Origin: a virus
DNA length: 28,509 nucleotides
Strand: one strand, 5' to 3'
Virus record (IMG/VR): IMGVR_UViG_3300030107_003973
Span: 1-28,509 of that record
The notes under the pieces were generated by a model. The model was not told where the DNA came from. It saw nothing but the letters and a program-made list of their open reading frames with translations, and ran no database searches. Each line of letters opens with the position of its first letter. Within the stretch, counting starts at the first letter, position 1. The position numbers were made by a program, and so were the translations under genes. Of this stretch, positions 7,620 through 13,985 are shown one piece after another.

Positions 7620-8522
7620 TTATGAACCTTGAGATGCGTAAACACAACGAGGATCAGAGTAACCAAAGCTATATCTCTCACGAGCTTTGTATCTCATATT
7701 TCCTGTATCAAAGTCACCTTCCATGCCTGTAGCAAGAGGTGCTCTAACAAAGTGTTTGAATCCATTAGGACAATCAGTTTTAATGAAATATGCATCAGTA
7801 TCAGTTAAGTAGTGATTTACTACATAACCTTCTGGTAACATACCCATATTTCTGAGAGCGTTAATGTCGTTGTCAGCAGTACCAACTCTTAGAGTAGAAT
7901 TTAAAATTCTATCAGCTACAAATTGAATGTTTACTGGAAGAATCATTTTTCTTCCGTTCATTGCAATTTTTAGTCCTCTTTCGTCGATAAAACCAGCAAT
8001 ATCAATCATCGCTTGTTCTAATGAGGTTTCGTTTAAATCTGCATCTGTTGCACTTCTGTTTGAGAAAGTGCCACCAAAAGTAGTTGGGTGTGCTGTGTTA
8101 GCTAATGTAACACCATCACCACCAGTAGTAGAGAATGCATTGTTTAACACATTCGCTCCTCTAACTTGTTTAGTGTAAGCCATAGATCTTGCTAAAGCTT
8201 TAGTGTAACGAGCAGATAAAGTGTCATAAAGGTTATCCTCTACTGCTTCTTCCGTTAACGCAAACGCTAATGCGATTGTATCGTGAACGTATCTTGCAGT
8301 GAAAGATTCTTTTGCAGTATCAAATGCTACTGCAGACCCTTCTGGTTTTACCGCTGCTTCACCAAAACCTACTAACATTACTTCTTCTTCAAAAGCTCTG
8401 TCAGAAGATTCTTGACTGAAAATTTCAGCAGACTCATTTTCGTATCTTTTGTACTCTAGTCCAAACAATGCGTTTAGTCCAGGTTCTAGCTCTTTGGCGA
8501 GCTGGGCTCTATTAATTGCCAT
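7620..8522 (-). CDS. Major capsid protein
   Basis: The protein has 300 residues. The sequence (NESAEIFSQESSDRAFEEEVM early, MNGRKMILPVNIQFVADRIL near residue 190 and MEGDFDTGNMRYKARERYSFGYSDPR near the end) has the pattern of Mu gpT-like major head proteins, which have the HK97 fold. It would form the capsid shell around the scaffold. TAGGAG lies before the ATG. It follows a probable decoration protein gene and is followed by a strong terminator, as expected for the most highly expressed gene. No N-terminal delta domain is evident, which agrees with a separate scaffold gene upstream. Confidence 0.9.
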   Translation of the reverse strand: MAINRAQLAKELEPGLNALFGLEYKRYENESAEIFSQESSDRAFEEEVMLVGFGEAAVKPEGSAVAFDTAKESFTARYVHDTIALAFALTEEAVEDNLYDTLSARYTKALARSMAYTKQVRGANVLNNAFSTTGGDGVTLANTAHPTTFGGTFSNRSATDADLNETSLEQAMIDIAGFIDERGLKIAMNGRKMILPVNIQFVADRILNSTLRVGTADNDINALRNMGMLPEGYVVNHYLTDTDAYFIKTDCPNGFKHFVRAPLATGMEGDFDTGNMRYKARERYSFGYSDPRCVYASQGS

Positions 8523-8539
8523 TTTCTATTCTCCTATTC

Positions 8540-9124
8540 CTATACGCCTTGAGTACCAGTACCACCCATAAGTTGGTGATTATTAATTTTAACTACGAAA
8601 ACACTGTTATTAGCAGTTTTATCGTTGCTTGGGACATCCCAAAAACTAATTAATCTCACTTGATGAGTAGCAGTAGTATTCTTGCTGCTTGAATCTATTT
8701 CAACACCAGAAACACCCGTAACGGTATTACCAGCTCCGAAAACCAGATTACAGTTTTCGTTTAAATTTGCTGCAACAAGATTAACTGAATCAGAGTCTTG
8801 TTGAGCTATAAATGATTGTTGTGGGTCATCTACTATGAATCCTACAGCATCACCAGGTGATGTGCTTGCAGGAAAGTAAGGTCTCCATGTTGGTTTACTT
8901 GTAGAGGGATCAGTATAAAAACATCCTCTAAACACGCCACAAAATGCAGTGCTAGCAGTGCCTACTTCAACAGTTCCATCGTTTTTGTATGTAACGGGGT
9001 CCCCTGTAAAAATAGCTGTGCTTTGATTATCACCGATTGAGTATTGAGTTAAACCACCATTATTTGGATTTTGACCAACTTTTGCAATTGGAATTAAACC
9101 AAATGCGCTATCAATATTTGCCAT
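8540..9124 (-). CDS. Probable capsid decoration/head protein
   Basis: The protein has 194 residues. The N-terminus (ANIDSAFGLIPIAKVG) and a following beta-rich sequence with TGDPVTYKNDGTVEV match proteins I recall as encoded directly before the major capsid gene in many marine phages and annotated as structural or capsid-stabilising. AAAGGA lies 7 bases before the ATG. The gap from the upstream gene is 43 bases and holds a short palindrome (ACTAATTAGT). It would coat or cement the capsid surface; the assignment rests on position and sequence pattern. Confidence 0.75.
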   Translation of the reverse strand: MANIDSAFGLIPIAKVGQNPNNGGLTQYSIGDNQSTAIFTGDPVTYKNDGTVEVGTASTAFCGVFRGCFYTDPSTSKPTWRPYFPASTSPGDAVGFIVDDPQQSFIAQQDSDSVNLVAANLNENCNLVFGAGNTVTGVSGVEIDSSSKNTTATHQVRLISFWDVPSNDKTANNSVFVVKINNHQLMGGTGTQGV

Positions 9125-9167
9125 ATTGTCATCCTTTAATAGTTTTGGAGGTCAAAAATCCTACTAA

Positions 9168-9647
9168 TTAGTCTTTTTTTCCACCAAAGGTTACTCTGCT
9201 TTGCCTCTCTTTTGAGATTGGCATGCTTGGATGCTCGTTTTTCATTAGATCATTATCTACTGAAGCCATCTGATCATCGGTTAAGCGCCTGAAGTAAGCG
9301 TCTCTATCTTCTTTGACCTCGATCGGACATCTCATTAATAATAACCCACCAACTCCTATAACACCTTTATATTTACCTTCAGCGATAGACGGTAAGTCTA
9401 ATCGATCAGGATACTCACTTAACATGACAAATTCGTAACCAGAACGAAGACGGCCCATGATGTTTTTTTCATCTTGTTCGCCTCTAAATTCTGCTCGAAC
9501 CCATCTGTGGTGAAATCCTTCAGGTGGTTCTGGTGCCTCTAAGTTTGATGGAGGAACCCATCCTCTTTTACGAGCAACCTTTTCACGGGTTTCAGCTTTG
9601 CGTGAGGTCTTTTTAAGTTTTTCAACTTTTTGTGTTTCAATATTCAT
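9168..9647 (-). CDS. Conserved head-region protein of unknown function
   Basis: The protein has 159 residues. The N-terminus is Lys/Arg rich and probably disordered. A conserved block follows at about residues 29-80: GWVPPSNLEAPEPPEGFHHR, then WVRAEFRG and MGRLRSGYEFV. I recall this block from proteins encoded between scaffold and capsid in marine phages. GGAGG lies upstream, and the gene starts one base after the scaffold's stop. A role in capsid assembly is inferred from position only. Confidence 0.75.
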   Translation of the reverse strand: MNIETQKVEKLKKTSRKAETREKVARKRGWVPPSNLEAPEPPEGFHHRWVRAEFRGEQDEKNIMGRLRSGYEFVMLSEYPDRLDLPSIAEGKYKGVIGVGGLLLMRCPIEVKEDRDAYFRRLTDDQMASVDNDLMKNEHPSMPISKERQSRVTFGGKKD

Positions 9648-10628
9648 TTACGCCTCCTTCACGTGTTTTGCGTATTCTTCCAAGGGCACACCAAGTTTTT
9701 TTGCGATAGCAACTTGTGAAGGTGTGAGTCTCACAGTGCGGCGTCCAGTGGACGATTTTCGTACAACCGATGCAACTTTTTGCTTCGGTCGACTTACCTC
9801 CCCTCCATCGTTAAATTTATGGGGAAACTCTTTTCGTATACGTTTATCTATCTCAGTATAATATTCATCGTCTCTTGCGTCAATACCCTCTTTCATTAAC
9901 TGAGTATGAATATCATAAGCTGTATAAGTCATAGCATTGTCATTGCCAAACCATTCATTTTTCTCGGCCCACGCAACAGCTTTTGGATCAGCTTGTTGTT
10001 TAGGCTGTTGAGTCTGAGGTTGTTTATCAATAGCTTGATTAATATCCTCTACAGGTGCTTTTTCAATTTCAGCTTTTCTTTGAAGAGCTTTAGCTTTTGA
10101 TACTTTTAACCTTTCATCTTCTATAGTTAAACGAGCAATTTCTTGTTGAGCAGCAACTTGTTTTTCAACGTCTTGAGCATGCACAGCAGCTTCCATTGCT
10201 CTTTTTGCAAATTCTTTTTGATTAGCAAGAGCTTTTTCTCTTTCCACTAACATTGAATCATTTTGTACAACGCTAGAAGATTTAATTTTATCGTTTTCGT
10301 CTTTTACTTGTTTTGCATAATCTACAGCAGCTTGTTCACGTCTTTCAGCTTCACGCATTTTACGTGTAAGTTTATCAATACGTTTTTTTACCCCTGCACT
10401 ATACTCTTCAAGTTCTTCTTCTTTTGTTTCAGTTACCTCAACCTGTGGTTTTTCTTCTACTACCTCAGTAACTGTTTTTTCTTCTTTAACTTCAACAACT
10501 GGAGCTTCTCCTTCTGTTGTTGCTACTACATCATCTTTTTTATCTTCTTTTAATGTTACATCTACAGCATTACCCGACGTATCAATAGGTACGAGTTTTT
10601 CTGAAGATGGTGTTATTGCTTCTGGCAT
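9648..10628 (-). CDS. Capsid scaffolding protein
   Basis: The protein has 326 residues. It has an acidic disordered N-terminus (many Glu, Val and Lys), then a long coiled coil at about residues 75-195 and a Gln-rich linker. A compact C-terminal region ends in GRRTVRLTPSQVAIAKKLGV. This order, with basic C-terminal helices that contact the coat protein, is typical of internal scaffolds, and the gene lies two genes upstream of the capsid. GGAGG precedes the ATG. No protease motif is present. Confidence 0.8.
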   Translation of the reverse strand: MPEAITPSSEKLVPIDTSGNAVDVTLKEDKKDDVVATTEGEAPVVEVKEEKTVTEVVEEKPQVEVTETKEEELEEYSAGVKKRIDKLTRKMREAERREQAAVDYAKQVKDENDKIKSSSVVQNDSMLVEREKALANQKEFAKRAMEAAVHAQDVEKQVAAQQEIARLTIEDERLKVSKAKALQRKAEIEKAPVEDINQAIDKQPQTQQPKQQADPKAVAWAEKNEWFGNDNAMTYTAYDIHTQLMKEGIDARDDEYYTEIDKRIRKEFPHKFNDGGEVSRPKQKVASVVRKSSTGRRTVRLTPSQVAIAKKLGVPLEEYAKHVKEA

Positions 10629-10640
10629 GGTACCTCCATG

Positions 10641-11054
10641 TTATAAAATGTTAGCTGGCAAAATATCTCTCGGGTCATCGATAACAGCCAGTATTTCGTC
10701 ATCGTTAACTATTCTAAGTTCACCACCGTCTATCTTAATACGAGATCCTGCATATCTAGTAATAAGAACCCAATTACCTTCTTTACACCAAGGTCCATCA
10801 GGAAATCTTTCTTTATCTTTATAACAACTCGGTCCCATTCTTAAAACTTTACAAACATTTGTAGCAATTTGAGATTGTTCTACTGTGTCGTCAGTAAGAT
10901 GTAATCCTCCTGAAGTTTTGCTTTCTAGTTTTAGAGGATATAATACCATTCTAAACCCAGTAGGTTGCGGTACTTTTTCTAATTCTTTTTTTGCTTTTTC
11001 AGGGGTTTTAGTATCCCATACGTGTTTTGGGACAATTAGTTTAGGTTTATTCAT
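10641..11054 (-). CDS. Phage GroES-like co-chaperonin
   Basis: The protein has 137 residues. After a 30-residue basic leader come the co-chaperonin features in order: PTGFRMVLYPLKLESKTSGG (the GroES first strand and start of the mobile loop), LHLTDDTVEQSQ, then VCKVLRMGPSCY and WVLITRYAGSRIKIDGGELR, and finally DDEILAVIDDP. The last two blocks align by eye with GroES GDWVLYxKYAGTEIKIDGxE and EDDILAVI. It would cap host GroEL during capsid folding, like T4 gp31. It overlaps the upstream gene by 8 bases and precedes the scaffold gene, which suits a capsid-folding role. Confidence 0.85.
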   Translation of the reverse strand: MNKPKLIVPKHVWDTKTPEKAKKELEKVPQPTGFRMVLYPLKLESKTSGGLHLTDDTVEQSQIATNVCKVLRMGPSCYKDKERFPDGPWCKEGNWVLITRYAGSRIKIDGGELRIVNDDEILAVIDDPRDILPANIL

Positions 11055-11241
11055 CTTCTAGCTCCGTTTTCTTTAGCAGGTCCGTGAGTTCCTGTACTTC
11101 TTGTTCTAAGGCATGTAACTTACCTGTTAAATACCTATACTCCTCCCAATCTTTTACACCTTGTAATATAGCTTGTTTTACTTGGTCTTGTCTAGAGATT
11201 AATTGTTTTTTGTAATATGTAAAAAAATTCTCTAAGCGCAT
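11047..11241 (-). CDS. Small coiled-coil protein downstream of lysozyme
   Basis: From the ATG at 11241 the protein has 64 residues, MRLENFFTYYKKQLISRQDQ at the start and an acidic TDLLKKTELEDE end. It is predicted helical throughout, with a heptad-like C-terminal half. The frame extends further up to a TTG at 11295, but that would overlap the lysozyme by 64 bases; the ATG overlaps it by only 10. I do not recognise a family. Its place between lysozyme and the co-chaperonin could mean either lysis or head assembly. Confidence 0.68.
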   Translation of the reverse strand: MRLENFFTYYKKQLISRQDQVKQAILQGVKDWEEYRYLTGKLHALEQEVQELTDLLKKTELEDE

Positions 11242-11663
11242 TGAGCCATAATTTTTGACAAACTTTCGCAACGATTGGTTGTCTGTGCATGCCAACGGGA
11301 ATCCAACATTTCCATACTCGCCCTTTGATAATTGCGTTCTTCAAGGGCAGCAATCATATTTTTAAAATTTCTAACCCCCTGTGTCCCAAGTTGAAAAACC
11401 ATTTCCGTTACTATATTTTTAGCTTCAATATGTAATTCTTGAATATGACCAACTAATTGATCAGCACCCATTTCTGCTTTTGCAAAATCTTTATCAAACA
11501 ATTTTAATAATTCATTTTTGCTATATTGTTTTCCATTTTCAAATTCATCTTCATCAGTGATGAGGTGGCCATAGCCTATCGTAGCCTTACCTAGCGAGTC
11601 AAGGTAGGGAGTATCACGAAAGCCTTCGTGGTCACGTATTCTTTTTTTTAAAACTTCAGACAT
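11232..11663 (-). CDS. T4-type lysozyme (endolysin, GH24)
   Basis: The protein has 143 residues. The catalytic triad of T4 lysozyme is present at the expected spacing: E13 (RDHEGF), D22 (PYLDSLG) and T28 (KATIGYGH), that is E-x8-D-x5-T. The C-terminal lobe includes TEMVFQLGTQGVRNFKNM and SRWHAQTTNR, the usual aromatic and Arg motif. It cleaves the NAM-NAG bond of peptidoglycan at lysis. No signal peptide is seen, so it needs the holin encoded 1.1 kb upstream in transcription order. AAGGAG lies upstream of the ATG. Confidence 0.93.
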   Translation of the reverse strand: MSEVLKKRIRDHEGFRDTPYLDSLGKATIGYGHLITDEDEFENGKQYSKNELLKLFDKDFAKAEMGADQLVGHIQELHIEAKNIVTEMVFQLGTQGVRNFKNMIAALEERNYQRASMEMLDSRWHAQTTNRCESLSKIMAQCA

Positions 11664-11672
11664 TCTTTCTCC

Positions 11673-11861
11673 TTATATAAATATTTTAGTTTTCTGTCTT
11701 TTACTCGGGAGCATTCTACTAAATCCTCTCGGGTAAACCTCTATATACCCTCCTGAATCCTTTTTTACAATCTTATTTCCGTGTTCTGAAGCCCATTTTT
11801 TTGCCATTTCTGGCTTATTAGCATAAAGATATGCTCGTTGTTTTTTAGATCTAAATGGCAC
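11673..11861 (-). CDS. Small conserved protein (MPFRSKKQRAYLYA type)
   Basis: The protein has 62 residues and starts with a GTG at 11861, chosen because the N-terminus MPFRSKKQRAYLYANKPEMA is a pattern I recall from small phage proteins. The second half is DSGGYIEVYPRGF plus a basic tail. It starts three bases after the stop of the 164-aa gene, with no visible ribosome site, so reinitiation is likely. The function is unknown. Confidence 0.65.
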   Translation of the reverse strand: MPFRSKKQRAYLYANKPEMAKKWASEHGNKIVKKDSGGYIEVYPRGFSRMLPSKRQKTKIFI

Positions 11862-11864
11862 TTA

Positions 11865-12359
11865 TTACTTAAAACCTTTAAGCGTTTTTGCTAATCTTGC
11901 TCTTTGTCCCAGTTTACCTTTTTTCTTCGCTGCGGTATTAAGTTTTTTTGCAGGAATATCTTTTCCTTTTTTTACACCTAAAGATTTACGAAGTGCACCT
12001 GGTTTCTTAATTGCTTTTTGAATCCATTTACCATCTTTAGCTTTAATAACAGACCCTTCTCTAGAACCTTTTGCTTTTGGTCCACCAATAGTAGATCCTT
12101 CTCTTGATCCTGGTGCTTGAGCTCCTTTAATAACAGAAGTTTGAGCAGAACTTTTTACCATTCCACCTTTTCTTCTTGTTTCAGGAACTTTAGTTCCAAC
12201 ATTTCTTTTTATTTGCATAGTACCACCTGTTAAAGTTTTACCTTTTAAGCCTTGACCAGTTGGATCACCAATAGGTTTTCGTGCAATATTTCTTCCCAAG
12301 TTTGCAGCATTAGCTATACGTTGTCTAACGCCCATTCCTGGTCCTTTAGGTATTGCCAT
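11865..12359 (-). CDS. Basic Lys/Gly-rich protein with conserved C-terminal module
   Basis: The protein has 164 residues and is very basic. The first 100 residues are low complexity with a repeated GSREGS unit. The C-terminal 55 residues (KWIQKAIKKPGALRKSLGVK followed by KGKDIPAKKLNTAAKKK and RARLAKTLKGF) form a module I recall at the ends of many phage proteins of unknown function, probably a small helical DNA-binding or virion-packaged domain. Its ATG overlaps the TAA of the 128-aa gene (TAATG), so translation is coupled. Confidence 0.75.
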   Translation of the reverse strand: MAIPKGPGMGVRQRIANAANLGRNIARKPIGDPTGQGLKGKTLTGGTMQIKRNVGTKVPETRRKGGMVKSSAQTSVIKGAQAPGSREGSTIGGPKAKGSREGSVIKAKDGKWIQKAIKKPGALRKSLGVKKGKDIPAKKLNTAAKKKGKLGQRARLAKTLKGFK

Positions 12360-12745
12360 TATTTCGCAATACCCATTCCGCGTTTAGCGATTCCGCCACC
12401 ACGTCTTTTAATTGCTCCACCTTTTTTCTTTTTAATAACACCTCTACCCATTAAAACATCTTTTTTTGTAACTTTTCCATCACCACTCATGTCAGGAAAG
12501 CCGCCTTTTTTCATTCTATTAGGTCTATTAGGATTATAACCAACGATGCTTTCAACAGTTGGATCTTTAGAACGACCCATTGGGTTCATTCCTCCGCCCA
12601 TGCTACCACCACGGTTTTTTTTCAATTCTCCTACAATTCTTTTTTTCTCTGCTTTTAAATTTTTCTTACCTTTTTTAGTGTAAGCTTTTTCTGAATCTAC
12701 TCGACCAAGCTCTTCAAGTCTATTCATTCTTTTAGTATTAGCCAT
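12359..12745 (-). CDS. Basic protein with EF-hand-like loop and GGGIAKRGMGIAK tail
   Basis: The protein has 128 residues. The N-terminal part is a Lys/Glu helix, followed by a Gly/Met-rich linker. Near residue 84 the loop D-M-S-G-D-G-K-V-T-K-K-D fits the 12-position calcium loop of EF-hand and dockerin motifs, with Asp at 1, 5 and 12, Ser at 3, Gly at 6 and Val at 8. The C-terminus is Lys/Gly-rich and ends in RGGGIAKRGMGIAK, as in the 95-aa protein at 1792-2079. AGGAGA lies before the ATG. The role is unknown; a virion-packaged DNA-binding protein is one option. Confidence 0.75.
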   Translation of the reverse strand: MANTKRMNRLEELGRVDSEKAYTKKGKKNLKAEKKRIVGELKKNRGGSMGGGMNPMGRSKDPTVESIVGYNPNRPNRMKKGGFPDMSGDGKVTKKDVLMGRGVIKKKKGGAIKRRGGGIAKRGMGIAK

Positions 12746-12754
12746 GGCTATCTC

Positions 12755-13165
12755 CTATTTAGTTAATCCCTTGGCTTTTTCGAAACTTCTCATGCCCGCG
12801 ACTCCGAGCATTGAAGTGACAATTGCTAGTAAGGGCCCAGTCTGAATTTCAGGAGCTGAAATAGCCATACCAGAAAATTTTGCGTACCATTCTATGCAAG
12901 GGGATAAAATGAACTCAAACATTAAGGCAAAGGCTCCGACCCATCCTATAGCAGGGCGCCAACCGCTCACGAATACGGAGCGGTGACCTGCCTCTTTTGC
13001 ATTGACATCCAACTGTTTCTCAGCGAGTTTTTGTTGAATGCGTTGCATTAAAATCTTTTTATCTAATTTCTCTTCTTCTGAGGTATGAAGTTCATCGATT
13101 ACATTAGTAATTTGTTTTAAGGCTCCGCCTTTACCTCCTAGTAATCCACCGATGAGATTTAACAT
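12755..13165 (-). CDS. Holin (3-TM gene-transfer-agent holin type)
   Basis: The protein has 136 residues. A soluble helical N-terminus is followed by EAGHRSVFVSGWRPAIGWVG and then hydrophobic helices at about 76-92, 102-112 and 113-128. It ends RSFEKAKGLTK. The R-S-x-F-x-x-G-W-R-P-x-x-G-W motif is the hallmark of the GTA-type three-TM holin family. It would permeabilise the inner membrane so that the lysozyme encoded downstream reaches the wall. Its ATG overlaps the TAA of a 44-aa membrane peptide gene (TAATG), suggesting a coupled pair. Confidence 0.86.
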   Translation of the reverse strand: MLNLIGGLLGGKGGALKQITNVIDELHTSEEEKLDKKILMQRIQQKLAEKQLDVNAKEAGHRSVFVSGWRPAIGWVGAFALMFEFILSPCIEWYAKFSGMAISAPEIQTGPLLAIVTSMLGVAGMRSFEKAKGLTK

Positions 13166-13299
13166 TATGCAGCTCCACCTGTCATGCTAGAAATAACGAT
13201 TACAACAACGACAGCTACAATACCCGCCTTGATCCAATCCTTCATTTTCCAATCCGACCACTCTTTAACGTGTGCCCATAAATCTTTTAATAGGTTCAT
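13165..13299 (-). CDS. 44-aa membrane peptide coupled to the holin
   Basis: The protein reads MNLLKDLWAHVKEWSDWKMK, then a transmembrane helix WIKAGIVAVVVVIVISSM and a TGGAA end. A near-perfect AAAGGAGG lies 5 bases upstream of the ATG, strong evidence that it is translated. The TAA shares a base with the holin's ATG. An amphipathic, Trp-rich N-terminus plus one TM helix suggests a holin regulator (antiholin), a second small holin or an envelope-disrupting peptide. No lipobox or periplasmic domain is seen, so it is not an obvious spanin. Confidence 0.82.
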   Translation of the reverse strand: MNLLKDLWAHVKEWSDWKMKDWIKAGIVAVVVVIVISSMTGGAA

Positions 13300-13320
13300 A
13301 TGACCTCCTTTTTAAAGCGA

Positions 13321-13419
13321 TTAACTTACATCATGTTCGCAGTTTTTGCAATCACATGATTGACAAGAACCACCATCGCTGCAATGACAGCCATGGTTAC
13401 AATTTTTACACTCTCCCAT
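13321..13419 (-). CDS. 32-aa Cys-rich metallothionein-like peptide
   Basis: From the ATG at 13419 the peptide has 32 residues with eight cysteines in the pattern C-x2-C-x3-C-x-C-x5-C-x2-C-x-C-x2-C and three histidines, interrupted only by Gly, Asn, Ser, Asp and Lys (MGECKNCNHGCHCSDGG at the start). This density is typical of metal-cluster peptides such as metallothioneins. A longer version from a GTG at 13491, which overlaps the previous TAG (TAGTG), would add 24 residues in the same frame. AGAAGAG before the ATG is a weak ribosome site. Zn or Cu binding is inferred; the role in phage growth is unknown. Confidence 0.7.
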   Translation of the reverse strand: MGECKNCNHGCHCSDGGSCQSCDCKNCEHDVS

Positions 13420-13490
13420 AATCTCTTCTTTTTTTAATGTCCATCCATACCTTTCGCTATAATAAGCGTTAAAAGTAAAGATGCTGTCCA

Positions 13491-13712
13491 CTAAAAAACG
13501 CCTTTAAAAGGAACCTTTTTAATTTGCATTTTACTGCGTTGACCTTTTGGTCCACTACCTAAATTATCTACTTTTGAAGGACCTTGAACTCTTAAAGCTG
13601 CTGTTGAAGGAGCATAAGCTTTATTTACAGTAGGACCTGCATAAGGATCTAAATCACTAGAGACAGTCATTTTTGCATTTGGATATAATTTCCCATTATA
13701 ATATTTTACCAT
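13491..13712 (-). CDS. Small protein of unknown function
   Basis: The protein has 73 residues: MVKYYNGKLYPNAKMTVSSD at the start, a Pro/Gly/Ala-rich middle and a basic end (KMQIKKVPFKGVF). It looks mostly disordered. TGAGG lies 6 bases before the ATG. It stops with TAG, after which the same frame stays open for 18 mostly hydrophobic residues to a TAA at 13434-13436. I do not recognise a family. It lies behind the portal gene in the head operon. Confidence 0.7.
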   Translation of the reverse strand: MVKYYNGKLYPNAKMTVSSDLDPYAGPTVNKAYAPSTAALRVQGPSKVDNLGSGPKGQRSKMQIKKVPFKGVF

Positions 13713-13720
13713 TTTTTACC

Positions 13721-13942
13721 TCAATGTATTGTTGGTTTTATTAACTCAATAAAATCAAACGTGTTTTGCTCCATGATATGCTTTGCATCATCAGGATTCA
13801 TATAATTAAAATATAAAACTCGAGCTGCACTCATGAAAGCACCTGCTAAGAGTATATTATCTTCATCACATTTGGAAGTTTTTTCTGCCATAACCATTAA
13901 TTCTTCAAACCATTTATGTAATTTTTCTTCAGCTTGACTCAT
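13721..13942 (-). CDS. Small helical conserved phage protein
   Basis: From the ATG at 13942 the protein has 73 residues, predicted all-helical, with the block LAGAFMSAARVLYFNYMNPD and the end FDFIELIKPTIH. I recall proteins with this block behind portal genes in marine phages. The frame is open further up to a TTG at 13996 inside the end of the portal gene, with a GTG at 13969 in between that has AGGG upstream. The start is therefore uncertain, while the frame is well supported. The function is unknown. Confidence 0.68.
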   Translation of the reverse strand: MSQAEEKLHKWFEELMVMAEKTSKCDEDNILLAGAFMSAARVLYFNYMNPDDAKHIMEQNTFDFIELIKPTIH

Positions 13943-13985
13943 AGTTTCTACATTAGACTTAGAAGACACTTTTACAAGCCCTAGA

